64,000 bases of DNA, from contig NZ_AP031573.1 in the NCBI RefSeq assembly GCF_041154745.1, positions 3,100,001-3,164,000 of the forward strand, given 5' to 3'. The position numbers were made by a program, and so were the translations under genes. A model generated the notes under the pieces. The model did not search any database and had not been told where the DNA came from. It saw only the letters and a program-made list of their open reading frames with translations. Shown in pieces: positions 48,901 to 58,856 of this stretch; position 1 is the first letter of the stretch; every line of letters starts with the position of its first letter. Origin of the DNA: Flavobacterium sp. CFS9 (GTDB lineage Bacteria > Bacteroidota > Bacteroidia > Flavobacteriales > Flavobacteriaceae).

Positions 48901-51900
48901 TTGAATTGTCGCTAAGAGATTTTTACAAATCTCCTACCATCAAAGAAATCAGTGAACTGGTTCCTACTTTAAACAAAAAAGAAACTCAAAATATTAAAGC
49001 GCCTGAGCAGGAGTTGTACCCGTTGTCTTTTTCACAAGAAAGGTTATGGTTTTTGAATCAGCTGAATACTGCCGATACTTCTTATCACGTATCGAGAGCC
49101 ATGAAATTAAAAGGCTTTGTGGAGGTTACTGCACTCGAAGAAACGTTTGCAAAACTGATCAAAAAACATGAGATTTTAAGAACTGTTTTTGTGAATCAGG
49201 AAGGTAAGCCATATCAAAAAATACTGCCTCCATTTGGGTATACCATTCCGGTAATTGATTATACGGGAATAAAAAATAAAGAAAACAAAGAAAAAGTAAT
49301 TGCCGATAGTCTGGAAAGAATAGAGAGCCGTGCCTTTCAAATTGAAGAGGGCCCGCTTTTTAGAATAGAATTATTAAAATTCTCCGATCAGGAAAGTGTA
49401 CTTGTATTTTGTGAGCACCATTTAATTTTAGACGGATGGACGCAGGGAATCTTGTTTAGAGATTTCGTTGATATTTATAATGAATTAAAAAGAGATCCTG
49501 ATTTTGAAGCAGAGAAACCTGAAATTACTTTTAAAGATTATGCGTATTGGGAAAGAAATAGTCTAAACGAAGATGTTATCAGCGAAAAACTGGATTATTG
49601 GGAAAACAAATTTGAAGGTTTTTCTAACGGATTGTTATTGCCTTTAGATTTTGAAAGAGATGAAATTGCCGTGAAAAAAGGCGGCACCATAGAACATGTG
49701 TTTTCATTGGATTTTTCAGAAAAGTTACGTCAGTTTTCCGAAAAACAAGATGTGTCGTTGTTTATCACAATGCTCGCAGCCTTTAAGATAGTGCTGCATA
49801 AATTTAGCAATCAAACCGATATTTCTGTAGGGACTGCAGTTGCCAACAGACGTTATAAAGAATTTCAGGAAGTTTTAGGTATGATTGTAAATACCATTGC
49901 ATTACGTACTACGTTTAGCAATGAAAATTCCTTAACAGAGGTGCTTAACGAGGTGAAAGAAACTTGTCTGGATGCTTATTCTTACGATGATACCCCTTTT
50001 GGGAAAGTAGTAGAAAGAATAAATCCGGAGAGGAGTTTAAATCTGCATCCGCTGTTTCAATACATGTTTAGTTTTGTGAACGTTCCGGTACAAAGCATGT
50101 CTTTGCTGGATGCGGACATCGAAATTCTGAACGGACACAATAAAACATCCCGCTTTGATATTAGTGTTGTCGTAAATACTGTATACGAACAAATTGATTC
50201 TTTAACAGATAATAAACCGGACAGAAGAATTTCGGTAGAATGGGATTACAATGCCGGAATTTTTAAGTACGCGACAATGAAACGTGTGCTGAAAGCATAC
50301 CTTAAAGTTTTAGAGGCTCTTGTTGAAAACCCTGCACAATCTCTAGCCAGTCTGGATTACATTTCAAGTTCAGAAAAAGCAATCCTTCTGGGAGATTTTA
50401 GCACTTCAAAATCAGAAGAGATAGTAGAAGCTACAGCCGTTGAAATGTTCGAAGAGCAAGTCGGGAAAACCCCTGATGCCGTAGCAGTAGTTTTTGAAAA
50501 TACCTCGTTGACGTACAGAGAACTCGATGCGCTTTCCAATCAGCTGGCGCATTATTTATTCAATAATTATGACATAAAAACAGAAGATCTGATCGCTGTA
50601 AAATTAGAACGCAGCGAGTGGATTTACATTTCACTTTTAGCCGTACTGAAAACCGGCGGTGTTTATGTTCCTATAGATCCGGGTTATCCGGAGCAAAGAA
50701 TTGCTTATATCGAGCAAGACAGTAAATGTAAAGTTGTTATTGACGAGAAGTTATTGGCGAATTTCATATCGAGTCAGAGCAACTATCCAACCACATTACC
50801 AGTCGTTTCTTTGACTCCGGAGAACCTTATGTATGTTATCTATACATCAGGTTCTACAGGCCAGCCCAAAGGAGTAATGATCGAGCACAAAAGTTTAGTA
50901 AACTACATTTTAAACCAAAAAGAAGAATTCGGGTTTGGTGCGTCCGATCGTATCGTACAATTCTCCAACAACGCCTTCGACGCCTCAATGGAGCAGATCT
51001 TTTTAGCTTTGCTAACAGGAGCTACATTGATAGGCGCTTCAAAAGAGCGTATCATCGATCCGTCCGATTTTATAAACCTGTTAAAAGAACACAGCGTAAC
51101 CCACCTGCATGCCACGCCGGGTTATTTGTCCCATTTAGAGAACCTTTCCACCTGCAAGACCCTGAAAAGAATTGTTGCAGCAGGAGAAGTATGCCCAAAA
51201 AGCTTGGCTGAAAAAATGATCAAAATAGCCGACTTCTACAACAAGTACGGCCCAACAGAAGCCACCATCAGTGCTGTGATGGGAAGAGTAGAGCAAAGCG
51301 ATCTGCAAAGAAACCTTGTGTCAATTGGTAAACCCTTAAAAGACAGTCAGCTTTATATCTTATCCGATGACCTGGCTTTACAGCCTATTGGTGTATTTGG
51401 AGAGCTTTGCATCTCCGGAAACAGCCTGTCCAGAGGATATCTGAACAACCCTGAACTTACGGAAGAGAAATTTATCGCTCATCCTTTTATTGCAGGAGCC
51501 AGGCTCTACAAAACAGGCGATTTGGGAAGATGGCTACCGGATGGCAGCATTGAACTCATGGGCCGAAAAGACCAACAGGTAAAAGTAAGAGGCCACCGAA
51601 TAGAACTCGGAGAAATCGAACATGCCTTATTAACACAAGACAGTATCAGCCAGTGTGTGGTAACCGTACAAAACATAGAGACAGAACCTGAAATAGTAGC
51701 CTATGTAGTGGGAGAAAAAGAGCTTGACAAACAAGAACTTCGCATCCAATTGAGCCAATATTTACCAGATTATATGCTTCCGGGTTATTATGTACAATTA
51801 GAAGCTATTGCATTAACCTCCCACGGTAAAGTCGATCTGAAAGCATTGCCTAAAGTGGATGCAAACGACAAGATTCAGCAGGAATATACCGCTCCGGTGA

Positions 51901-54900
51901 CCGTTTTAGAGAAACAATTAGTTGCAATCTGGGAAGAAATACTGGGCATAAACAACATTGGAACCACAGATAATTTCTTTGAACTGGGCGGACACAGTCT
52001 GAAAGTAATTTTGGTAGCCAACAAAATCAATAGACAATTAGGTTATCAGATCAGCGTAAAAGACGTCTTTTTGAATCCAACCATTTCAGGGATAATCAGT
52101 AAACTTGAGCAAGGAACCTTCACGGCCATACCCAAAGCAGAGCAGCAGGAAAGCTACGTTTTAAGCTCCTCTCAGCACCGACTATGGATTCTGAGTCAGT
52201 TTGAAGGCGGCAGTCAGGCTTACAACATTCCCGGTTCGTTTGAATTAGAAGGAAATTTAAATACAGCACAATTAGCAGAAGCTTTCAACCTGCTTATGAG
52301 CAGACACGAAACCCTAAGAACCTATTTCAAAAGAGACGATCAGGGAGAAGTGCGTCAATTTGTAATCGATGCCGAAGACATTGATTTTAAAGTAGATTAT
52401 GAAGATTTTACTAAAGTTGAAAACCAAGAAGAAGCACTGGAACACAGCGTTGCCCAAAGCTATCAGCATCAGTTTGATTTAGAGAAAGCTCCTTTGGTCA
52501 ATCTGAAACTCATCAGACGATCAGAAAACAAACACCTGTTGCTTTTTAATATGCATCATATTATCAGCGATGGCTGGTCTATGGGAATTTTAAGCCAGGA
52601 ACTCATCACCATTTACGATCATTTAACGCAAAATAAAACTATAAATCTTCCGGAGCTCAGCATACAATATAAAGACTATGCCACCTGGATGCGAAGTGAA
52701 GAACAAATCACCAAACTAAAAAAATCAGAAGCCTACTGGCTGGATACCTTTAGCGGTAACCTTCCTGTACTGGAGCTTCCGACAGAGAAAGTACGACCAA
52801 GAATAAAAACGTATGCCGGAGATTCCATCACTCACAGTTTCAGCAAAGAAGCAAGTGTTAACTTGAAAACATTTTCAGAGCAACACAACAGCAGCCTCTT
52901 TATGACCCTGATGGCAGGATTAAACGGATTACTTTCCAGATACACCAACACCAGAGATCTTATTTTAGGGACACCGATTGCAGGAAGAGAACACAGTGAT
53001 CTGGAAAATCAAATCGGATTGTATCTCAACACCCTGGCCATCCGAACCCGTTTTGAAGAAACAGCAGATTTTGAAACCCTGCTGCAAATACAAAAAGAAA
53101 CCCTGCTCGATGCCTATTCTCATCAGGAATATCCGCTGGACAATTTGGTGGAACAACTAGGATTAGGACGCGATACAAGCCGATCTGCACTCTTTGATGT
53201 ACTGGTCGTTTTGCAAAATCAACAAGATTTGTTTGGATCAAATACAGAAATCGAAAGTTTAACCTTAAAACCATACAAAGCCAATCCAAGAAAAGTAAGC
53301 CAATTTGATTTAAGCTTCATTTTCTCAGAACAACAAGAAGAACTGAACCTTCACATCGAATACAACACCGACATTTATCAGCCGGAATTTGTAGCTCGTT
53401 TAGCCAATCATTTGGATACTTTTTTAACCAAAGCCATCCAAAATCCGGAGCAAAAAGTAGCCACACTCCACTATCTGAGCGAAGCCGAGACAACACAATT
53501 GTTACAGGATTTTAACGACACAGCAGTAGCGTATCCGAAGGATCACACTATGATTGATTTGTTTGTGAATCAGGCGAATAAAACTCCGGAGCAGATCGCT
53601 TTAGTGACCGATACCAAAAGCTTTACCTACAAAGAACTCGACGAAATCTCTAACGAGCTTTCACACTATCTGCTGAGTAATTACAACTTAGCCGTAGAAG
53701 ATTTAGTAGGGGTAAAACTGGGGCGCAGTGAGTGGCTGCCTATCGCTTTATTAGCCGTTTTAAAATCAGGATGCGCTTATGTACCGATCGATCCGAACTA
53801 TCCGACACAAAGAATTGAATATATCGAGCAAGACAGTAAATGTAAAATCACCATAGACGATAGTTTTATAGCAAGTTTCAGAGAGGCAGAATCCATATCA
53901 AAATCATTGCCGCAGATTACTTTTAGTGCACAGCAATTGGCTTATATCATTTACACTTCAGGATCCACAGGAAAACCAAAAGGAGTCATGATCACCCATC
54001 AGAACGCGGTAGCCATGTTATGCTGGTCACAAAGAGAATTTAGCGATACCGATTTTGACATTTTATACGCTGTAACCTCACATTGTTTTGATCTGTCTGT
54101 TTATGAGTTTTTCTATCCGTTAAGTATCGGAAAACAAATCCGTTTACTGGCCAATGGATTGTCGATAGCAGATTATATCCAAAACGATAAAAAGGTACTG
54201 ATCAATACTGTACCTTCTGTAATCCATACCCTGATTGAGAAAGGAACCACCTTTGAAAATGCGGTTGGAATCAATCTTGCGGGAGAAGCATTTCCGGTGA
54301 GTATTGCCAATCATTTTACCAATTCAGATATTGCCATTAGAAACCTGTACGGCCCATCAGAAGACACCACCTACAGCAGTTACTATCGAGTAGAAGGGAC
54401 TTATGAAAGCTCTGTGCCTATTGGAAAAGCTTTGGATAATACCCAGTTTTATGTACTCTCAGAAGAGCTGGCATTGCAGCCTGTGGGGGTAATTGGAGAA
54501 ATCTGTATCTCAGGCGACGGTTTGTCCAGAGGGTATTTGTATCAGCCGCAACTTACAGCAGAGAAGTTTATAGAGAACCCTTTCAAAGAAGACAGTAAAC
54601 TTTATAAAACAGGCGATTTAGGCAAATGGTTGCCTGATGGTACCATCGCTTACATCGGCCGAAAAGACAGTCAGGTAAAGATCAGAGGGCATCGTATCGA
54701 ATTGGGTGAAATCGAGCAGGTATTGCAGTCTCAGGAAGAGATCGATCAGTGTGTGGTCATCACAGCAACAGTAAATGGCGATCCGGTGATTGTAAGTTAT
54801 CTGGTAAGTACCGCAACTATTGACAAACAACAGCTTCGTCATTCACTTTCAAGAGAATTACCCGAATACATGCTGCCAAGTTATTATGTTTTCCTGGATA

Positions 54901-55271
54901 AATTTCCACTGACACCCAACGGCAAGATCGACAAAAAAGCCTTACCATCAGTCAGTACAGACGATGTTATCCAACAGGAATATGTGGCTCCAACCAATGA
55001 AATAGAGGAGAAGCTGGTAGCAATATGGCAGGACATTCTAAAAAGAGAGAAAATAGGAATAACTAATAATTTCTTTGAACTGGGAGGAAACAGTTTAAAA
55101 GCTACTGTTCTAATCAACAGAATAAACAGAGCTTTTGATACAAGACTTTCTATTCAGGATTTATACGAGACTCAGGAAATCACAGGAGTTTCCAGAAAAT
55201 TAAAATTTATTCTGTTTCAAAATGAATTAGTCGTAGAATCAACCGATGATCTGGATGAGGTATTGATATAA
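45933..55271 (+). CDS. Non-ribosomal peptide synthetase 1, three modules (C-A-T)x3
   Basis: The 3112-residue enzyme has modules 1-3. Condensation His motifs are HHIIADG (about 131), HHLILDG (1162) and HHIISDG (2208). Adenylation cores are YTSGSTGDAKG (591), YTSGSTGQPKG (1634) and YTSGSTGKPKG (2671). Carrier serines are in FFELGGHSLLA (966), FFELGGHSLKV (2014) and FFELGGNSLKA (3047). No epimerase, methyltransferase or thioesterase is present. A first C domain with no module before it suggests an acylated or otherwise loaded start. The C-terminus ends in an acidic tail (ESTDDLDEVLI) fit to dock on the next enzyme. The ATG at 45,933 is chosen; upstream in-frame sequence overlaps the leader terminator. 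Confidence 0.96.
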   Translation: MKNNVTNVQKYIWLDQILDNESPKYNIGGYAFINGSVDVERFKTAFNILIKENDIFSFVFEEKSGFPVYTLQETNSDLALTCIEESDESKAIQMIEKDFIVPFDIEKDKQLYKMWLIQTAPETYIWYSKLHHIIADGFSFQLLFNKVKRIYEQLGTAVVYDEACIGKNKMSYESFIALDNAYRASDDFSNDRKFWLERYENLPSLIYTGTNKSASHSNIEITLSEAENEALWAFVKAEKLSIFHLLIGCFSIVLSKYYNREEINLGMPILNRKNAAEKNTFGPFLSMLPLKLSLETTATVSDFIKEIKSTLFMCYRHQRFQQADILRNLPQETSKLYDVRLSYERMQYESEFSGNKASIHPLSNDSEEDPISIHVFEGINGDLSFRFDINEKYVSKFEANQLIASFRKVLTELHETNHTAIAEIQISSKEQLEEIQAISKGPVVKRPEQTFLNLWNASVAGYGSKTAVSCQTNFLTYETLDASATIIASYLQSSGVKKGDKVGVMLSRSEKSIIGILAALKTGAVYVPIDNAYPEERKHYIIKDAGLGFILTDSFSNSISEEREYNIDRILEEHKVSENYIPVALKPEDEAYIIYTSGSTGDAKGVVINHASLYDYVLTFGTYFNLTEEDIVLQQASTAFDTSVEEIFPILSVGGNLVIAHDTKDFNELLKDCERFGITLLSTNPFVLQYLNDNHKNYNFNFKTIISGGDTLKPHQIDQLTAIYDIYNTYGPTESTVCATYYKVNETDTSFPIGKPITNRGVYLLDGTKILPKGAIGEIGLSGLGLAVSYLNKKELTDNAFININGERIYKTGDLGKWSTDNNLIFYGRKDSQLSYKGYRIEVGEIELALQKVNAYIVDSYVCINEVGGMPILIAYLVANESFINISSLVIDLKAHLPEFMIPTHFVILDAIPLIPNGKIDIKSLPEPKTVNIAEAVQLPETQEEKEIASIWQELLRLDQVDVNVSFFELGGHSLLANQFISSLRDQKGIELSLRDFYKSPTIKEISELVPTLNKKETQNIKAPEQELYPLSFSQERLWFLNQLNTADTSYHVSRAMKLKGFVEVTALEETFAKLIKKHEILRTVFVNQEGKPYQKILPPFGYTIPVIDYTGIKNKENKEKVIADSLERIESRAFQIEEGPLFRIELLKFSDQESVLVFCEHHLILDGWTQGILFRDFVDIYNELKRDPDFEAEKPEITFKDYAYWERNSLNEDVISEKLDYWENKFEGFSNGLLLPLDFERDEIAVKKGGTIEHVFSLDFSEKLRQFSEKQDVSLFITMLAAFKIVLHKFSNQTDISVGTAVANRRYKEFQEVLGMIVNTIALRTTFSNENSLTEVLNEVKETCLDAYSYDDTPFGKVVERINPERSLNLHPLFQYMFSFVNVPVQSMSLLDADIEILNGHNKTSRFDISVVVNTVYEQIDSLTDNKPDRRISVEWDYNAGIFKYATMKRVLKAYLKVLEALVENPAQSLASLDYISSSEKAILLGDFSTSKSEEIVEATAVEMFEEQVGKTPDAVAVVFENTSLTYRELDALSNQLAHYLFNNYDIKTEDLIAVKLERSEWIYISLLAVLKTGGVYVPIDPGYPEQRIAYIEQDSKCKVVIDEKLLANFISSQSNYPTTLPVVSLTPENLMYVIYTSGSTGQPKGVMIEHKSLVNYILNQKEEFGFGASDRIVQFSNNAFDASMEQIFLALLTGATLIGASKERIIDPSDFINLLKEHSVTHLHATPGYLSHLENLSTCKTLKRIVAAGEVCPKSLAEKMIKIADFYNKYGPTEATISAVMGRVEQSDLQRNLVSIGKPLKDSQLYILSDDLALQPIGVFGELCISGNSLSRGYLNNPELTEEKFIAHPFIAGARLYKTGDLGRWLPDGSIELMGRKDQQVKVRGHRIELGEIEHALLTQDSISQCVVTVQNIETEPEIVAYVVGEKELDKQELRIQLSQYLPDYMLPGYYVQLEAIALTSHGKVDLKALPKVDANDKIQQEYTAPVTVLEKQLVAIWEEILGINNIGTTDNFFELGGHSLKVILVANKINRQLGYQISVKDVFLNPTISGIISKLEQGTFTAIPKAEQQESYVLSSSQHRLWILSQFEGGSQAYNIPGSFELEGNLNTAQLAEAFNLLMSRHETLRTYFKRDDQGEVRQFVIDAEDIDFKVDYEDFTKVENQEEALEHSVAQSYQHQFDLEKAPLVNLKLIRRSENKHLLLFNMHHIISDGWSMGILSQELITIYDHLTQNKTINLPELSIQYKDYATWMRSEEQITKLKKSEAYWLDTFSGNLPVLELPTEKVRPRIKTYAGDSITHSFSKEASVNLKTFSEQHNSSLFMTLMAGLNGLLSRYTNTRDLILGTPIAGREHSDLENQIGLYLNTLAIRTRFEETADFETLLQIQKETLLDAYSHQEYPLDNLVEQLGLGRDTSRSALFDVLVVLQNQQDLFGSNTEIESLTLKPYKANPRKVSQFDLSFIFSEQQEELNLHIEYNTDIYQPEFVARLANHLDTFLTKAIQNPEQKVATLHYLSEAETTQLLQDFNDTAVAYPKDHTMIDLFVNQANKTPEQIALVTDTKSFTYKELDEISNELSHYLLSNYNLAVEDLVGVKLGRSEWLPIALLAVLKSGCAYVPIDPNYPTQRIEYIEQDSKCKITIDDSFIASFREAESISKSLPQITFSAQQLAYIIYTSGSTGKPKGVMITHQNAVAMLCWSQREFSDTDFDILYAVTSHCFDLSVYEFFYPLSIGKQIRLLANGLSIADYIQNDKKVLINTVPSVIHTLIEKGTTFENAVGINLAGEAFPVSIANHFTNSDIAIRNLYGPSEDTTYSSYYRVEGTYESSVPIGKALDNTQFYVLSEELALQPVGVIGEICISGDGLSRGYLYQPQLTAEKFIENPFKEDSKLYKTGDLGKWLPDGTIAYIGRKDSQVKIRGHRIELGEIEQVLQSQEEIDQCVVITATVNGDPVIVSYLVSTATIDKQQLRHSLSRELPEYMLPSYYVFLDKFPLTPNGKIDKKALPSVSTDDVIQQEYVAPTNEIEEKLVAIWQDILKREKIGITNNFFELGGNSLKATVLINRINRAFDTRLSIQDLYETQEITGVSRKLKFILFQNELVVESTDDLDEVLI

Positions 55272-55441
55272 AATTTAATCGCGAGTTTCATTTTATAGCC
55301 ATGTTACCTCACTAAAAGCGAAATGAATCAGAGTTTACAGAATAAAATAAATGATCACTAATCATCATTTTGCCAATACAATTGTGCCGTCATTCTAAAA
55401 ATGGAGGATGCACTGCAAAAGTTTACTTTAAAAATAATACC

Positions 55442-58400
55442 ATGATAGAGAACTTAATACAGACACTAGAAACCTTAAATATCAGACTTCGGGTAGAAAA
55501 CGGGGACTTAAAAATTAATGCTCCAAAAGGGACTTTGACTCCTGAAATTATTGCGGACATTAAGCTGCATAAAAATAGATTTATTACCTTGTTATCATCT
55601 TCAGAATCAATTCCAAAAGCTGCGATAAAAGAATCTTATGCACTTACTTCTTCACAATACCGTTTGTGGACTTTAAGTCAATTTGAGAGCGGTAACTCGG
55701 CTTATAACTTATTTGCTGCATTTGAGTTTAAGGGAGCGATGGAATTTGAAAAATTAGCGGAAGCCTTTCAAATTCTGGTAGAAAGACATGAGAGTCTGCG
55801 TACCGTTTTCAAAGAAGACGAACAGGGAAATCTGGGACAGTATATAGTTTCGGCGGCTCAGTACAGTGGAGCTTTACAGTTTACAGATTTAAGCAATGCC
55901 ACAGCTGAAGTCCTGAGCAATCATACCAATGCACTTCAAAGACATACTTTTGATTTAGAAAAAGGACCTCTTTTTATAGGAGAGATTGTAAAGACAGCTG
56001 CAGATTATCATATTCTAATGCTTAACATGCACCACATTATTGGCGATGGCTGGTCGATGGGGGTATTGAGTAAAGAATTTGTAACCATTTATAATGATTT
56101 GGTTATAGGAAATGAGATCGTATTACCGGACTTGCCTATTCAGTACAAAGATTATTCAGAATGGCAAAGCAGTCCTTCCCGACAAGCAGTGCTGGAAAAA
56201 TCCAAAGCTTTATGGTTAGAGACATTCTCGGGAGATTTGCCGGTTTTGGAACTGCCTTCCAATAAAGTAAGACCCAAATTTAAAACGTATAACGGTGCGG
56301 GGATAAAACACTCCTTCTCAAAAGAGAGTACCGCCGCACTTAATACCTATGCACAGCAAAATGGAGTAACACCTTTTATGGTTTTAATGGCAGGGATAAA
56401 CGGATTACTGTCCAGATATACCAACAGCAGAGACATTATTTTAGGTACTCCCGTAGCCGGAAGAGAACACAGTGATTTGGAAAATCAGGTTGGGTTGTAC
56501 TTAAACACGCTGGCGATTCGAACCACATTTGAAGCAACAGCAAGTTTTGAAGAGTTACTGGCCCTACAAAAAGAAACCCTGCTCAATGCCTATTCGCATC
56601 AGGATTATCCTTTAGACAGTTTGGTAGAGGCGCTTGATCTTAAAAGAGATTTAAGCCGATCGGTTTTGTTTGATGTTTTAGTGGTATTTCAGAATCAGCA
56701 GGAATTGTTAGCGTCTGAAAGTTTAACCATAAACGGTGTTGAAATAAAACCTTATAAAAATCTGAAAAAGTCCTTTAGCAAATTTGACTTAACCTTTGCT
56801 TTTTCAGAATATCAGGGAGAAATGACTTTAGATTTCGAATACAATACTGATATTTATGAATCAGAATTTGTAGCGCGATTGGCGGCACATTTAGAAAACT
56901 TTTTAACCAAAGCCATTCAAAATCCGGAGCAAAAAGTAGCGACACTCAACTATCTGAGCAAAGCCGAGACAACGCAATTGCTACAGGATTTTAACGGCAC
57001 AGCAGTAGCGTATCCGAAGGATTACTCTATGGTTGATTTGTTTGTGAATCAGGCGAATAAAACTCCGGAGAAGATCGCTTTAGTGACCGATACCAAAAGC
57101 TTTACCTACAAAGAACTCGATGAGATTTCGAATGAATTATCACACTATCTGCTGAGTAATTACAACTTAGCCGTAGAAGATTTAGTAGGGGTAAAATTGG
57201 GGCGCAGTGAGTGGCTGCCTATCGCTTTATTAGCCGTTTTAAAATCAGGATGCGCTTATGTACCGATCGATCCCAACTATCCGGCACAAAGAATTGAATA
57301 TATCGAGCAAGACAGTAAATGTAAAATCACCATAGACGATAGTTTTATAGCAAGTTTCAGAGAGGCAGAATCCATATCAAAATCATTGCCGCAGATTACT
57401 TTTAGTGCACAGCAATTGGCTTATATCATTTATACCTCAGGCTCCACTGGAAAACCAAAAGGAGTTATGATCACCCACCAGAATGCGGTAGCCATGTTGT
57501 GCTGGTCGCAAAGAGAATTTAGTGATACCGATTTTGATATTTTATACGCCGTAACCTCACACTGTTTTGATCTGTCTGTTTATGAATTTTTCTATCCGTT
57601 AAGTATTGGAAAACAAATCCGTTTACTGGCCAATGGATTGTCGATAGCAGATTATATCCAAAATGACAAAAACGTATTGATCAATACCGTGCCTTCTGTA
57701 ATCCATACCCTGATTGAGAAAGGTACCACCTTTGAAAATGCGGTTGGAATCAACCTTGCCGGAGAAGCCTTTCCGGTGAGTATTGCCAATCATTTTACCA
57801 ATTCAGGCATTGCCATTAGAAACCTGTACGGCCCATCAGAAGATACCACCTACAGCAGTTATTACCGAGTAGAAGGCACTTACGAAAATTCCGTGCCTAT
57901 TGGAAAAGCTTTGGACAACACCCAGTTTTATGTACTCTCAGAAGAGCTGGCACTACAACCTGTAGGGGTTATTGGAGAAATCTGTATCTCGGGAGACGGT
58001 TTGTCCAGAGGGTACTTGTATCAGCCGGAACTTACCGCAGAAAAGTTTATCGTTAATCCATTTAACGATACGACTAAGTTGTACAAAACAGGCGATTTAG
58101 GTAAATGGCTGCCTGATGGCACCATCGCTTACATTGGCCGAAAAGACAGTCAGGTGAAGATCAGAGGACATCGTATCGAATTGGGTGAAATCGAGCAGGT
58201 ATTGCAGTCTCAGGAAGAGATCGATCAGTGTGTGGTCATCACAGCAACCGTAAATGGAGATCCGGTGATTGTAAGTTATCTGGTAAGCACTGCAACTATT
58301 GACAAACAAAAGCTTCGTCAATCACTCTCAAGAGAATTACCCGAATACATGCTGCCAAGTTATTATGTTTTCTTGGATAAATTTCCCCTAACACCAAACG

Positions 58401-58750
58401 GTAAGATCGACAAAAAAGCTTTGCCATCAGTAAGCACAGACGATGTCATCCAGCAGGAATATGTGGCTCCAACCAATGAAATCGAAGAAAAACTAGCAGC
58501 AATATGGCAGGACATTCTAAAACTAGAGAAAATTGGCATCACCGATAATTTCTTTGAATTGGGAGGAAACAGTTTAAAAGCTACTGTTCTAATCAACAGA
58601 ATAAACAAGGCTTTTGATACGAGATTTTCTATTGAAGATTTGTATGAAACCCAGGATGTTATTGGAGTTTCGGAAAAACTGAAATTTATTGTGTTTCAGA
58701 ATGAATTGGCCGGAGAGTCGGTTGATGATTTGGATGAAATTATGATATAA
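55442..58750 (+). CDS. Non-ribosomal peptide synthetase 2, one module with TubC docking domain
   Basis: The 1102-residue enzyme begins with a TubC-type N-terminal docking domain (MIENLIQTLETLNIRLRVEN, then KINAPKGTLTPEI; residues 1-50), then C (HHIIGDG, about 197), A (YTSGSTGKPKG, about 660) and T (FFELGGNSLKA, about 1037). It ends in the acidic tail ESVDDLDEIMI, nearly the same as that of synthetase 1. TubC domains grip short C-terminal tails of the preceding enzyme, so the order 1-2-3 is supported. Its A domain is almost identical to those of modules 3 and 5. The ATG at 55,442 is chosen because it starts the docking domain. Confidence 0.95.
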   Translation: MIENLIQTLETLNIRLRVENGDLKINAPKGTLTPEIIADIKLHKNRFITLLSSSESIPKAAIKESYALTSSQYRLWTLSQFESGNSAYNLFAAFEFKGAMEFEKLAEAFQILVERHESLRTVFKEDEQGNLGQYIVSAAQYSGALQFTDLSNATAEVLSNHTNALQRHTFDLEKGPLFIGEIVKTAADYHILMLNMHHIIGDGWSMGVLSKEFVTIYNDLVIGNEIVLPDLPIQYKDYSEWQSSPSRQAVLEKSKALWLETFSGDLPVLELPSNKVRPKFKTYNGAGIKHSFSKESTAALNTYAQQNGVTPFMVLMAGINGLLSRYTNSRDIILGTPVAGREHSDLENQVGLYLNTLAIRTTFEATASFEELLALQKETLLNAYSHQDYPLDSLVEALDLKRDLSRSVLFDVLVVFQNQQELLASESLTINGVEIKPYKNLKKSFSKFDLTFAFSEYQGEMTLDFEYNTDIYESEFVARLAAHLENFLTKAIQNPEQKVATLNYLSKAETTQLLQDFNGTAVAYPKDYSMVDLFVNQANKTPEKIALVTDTKSFTYKELDEISNELSHYLLSNYNLAVEDLVGVKLGRSEWLPIALLAVLKSGCAYVPIDPNYPAQRIEYIEQDSKCKITIDDSFIASFREAESISKSLPQITFSAQQLAYIIYTSGSTGKPKGVMITHQNAVAMLCWSQREFSDTDFDILYAVTSHCFDLSVYEFFYPLSIGKQIRLLANGLSIADYIQNDKNVLINTVPSVIHTLIEKGTTFENAVGINLAGEAFPVSIANHFTNSGIAIRNLYGPSEDTTYSSYYRVEGTYENSVPIGKALDNTQFYVLSEELALQPVGVIGEICISGDGLSRGYLYQPELTAEKFIVNPFNDTTKLYKTGDLGKWLPDGTIAYIGRKDSQVKIRGHRIELGEIEQVLQSQEEIDQCVVITATVNGDPVIVSYLVSTATIDKQKLRQSLSRELPEYMLPSYYVFLDKFPLTPNGKIDKKALPSVSTDDVIQQEYVAPTNEIEEKLAAIWQDILKLEKIGITDNFFELGGNSLKATVLINRINKAFDTRFSIEDLYETQDVIGVSEKLKFIVFQNELAGESVDDLDEIMI

Positions 58751-58856
58751 ACGGATCTCAATTCAACCGATAGTATTTTTTGATGCTAACTAGTGAGAGG
58801 AGAATATAATGATTCTGAAAAACAGAGATGCTTTAATTTATTTAAAAAATTATATC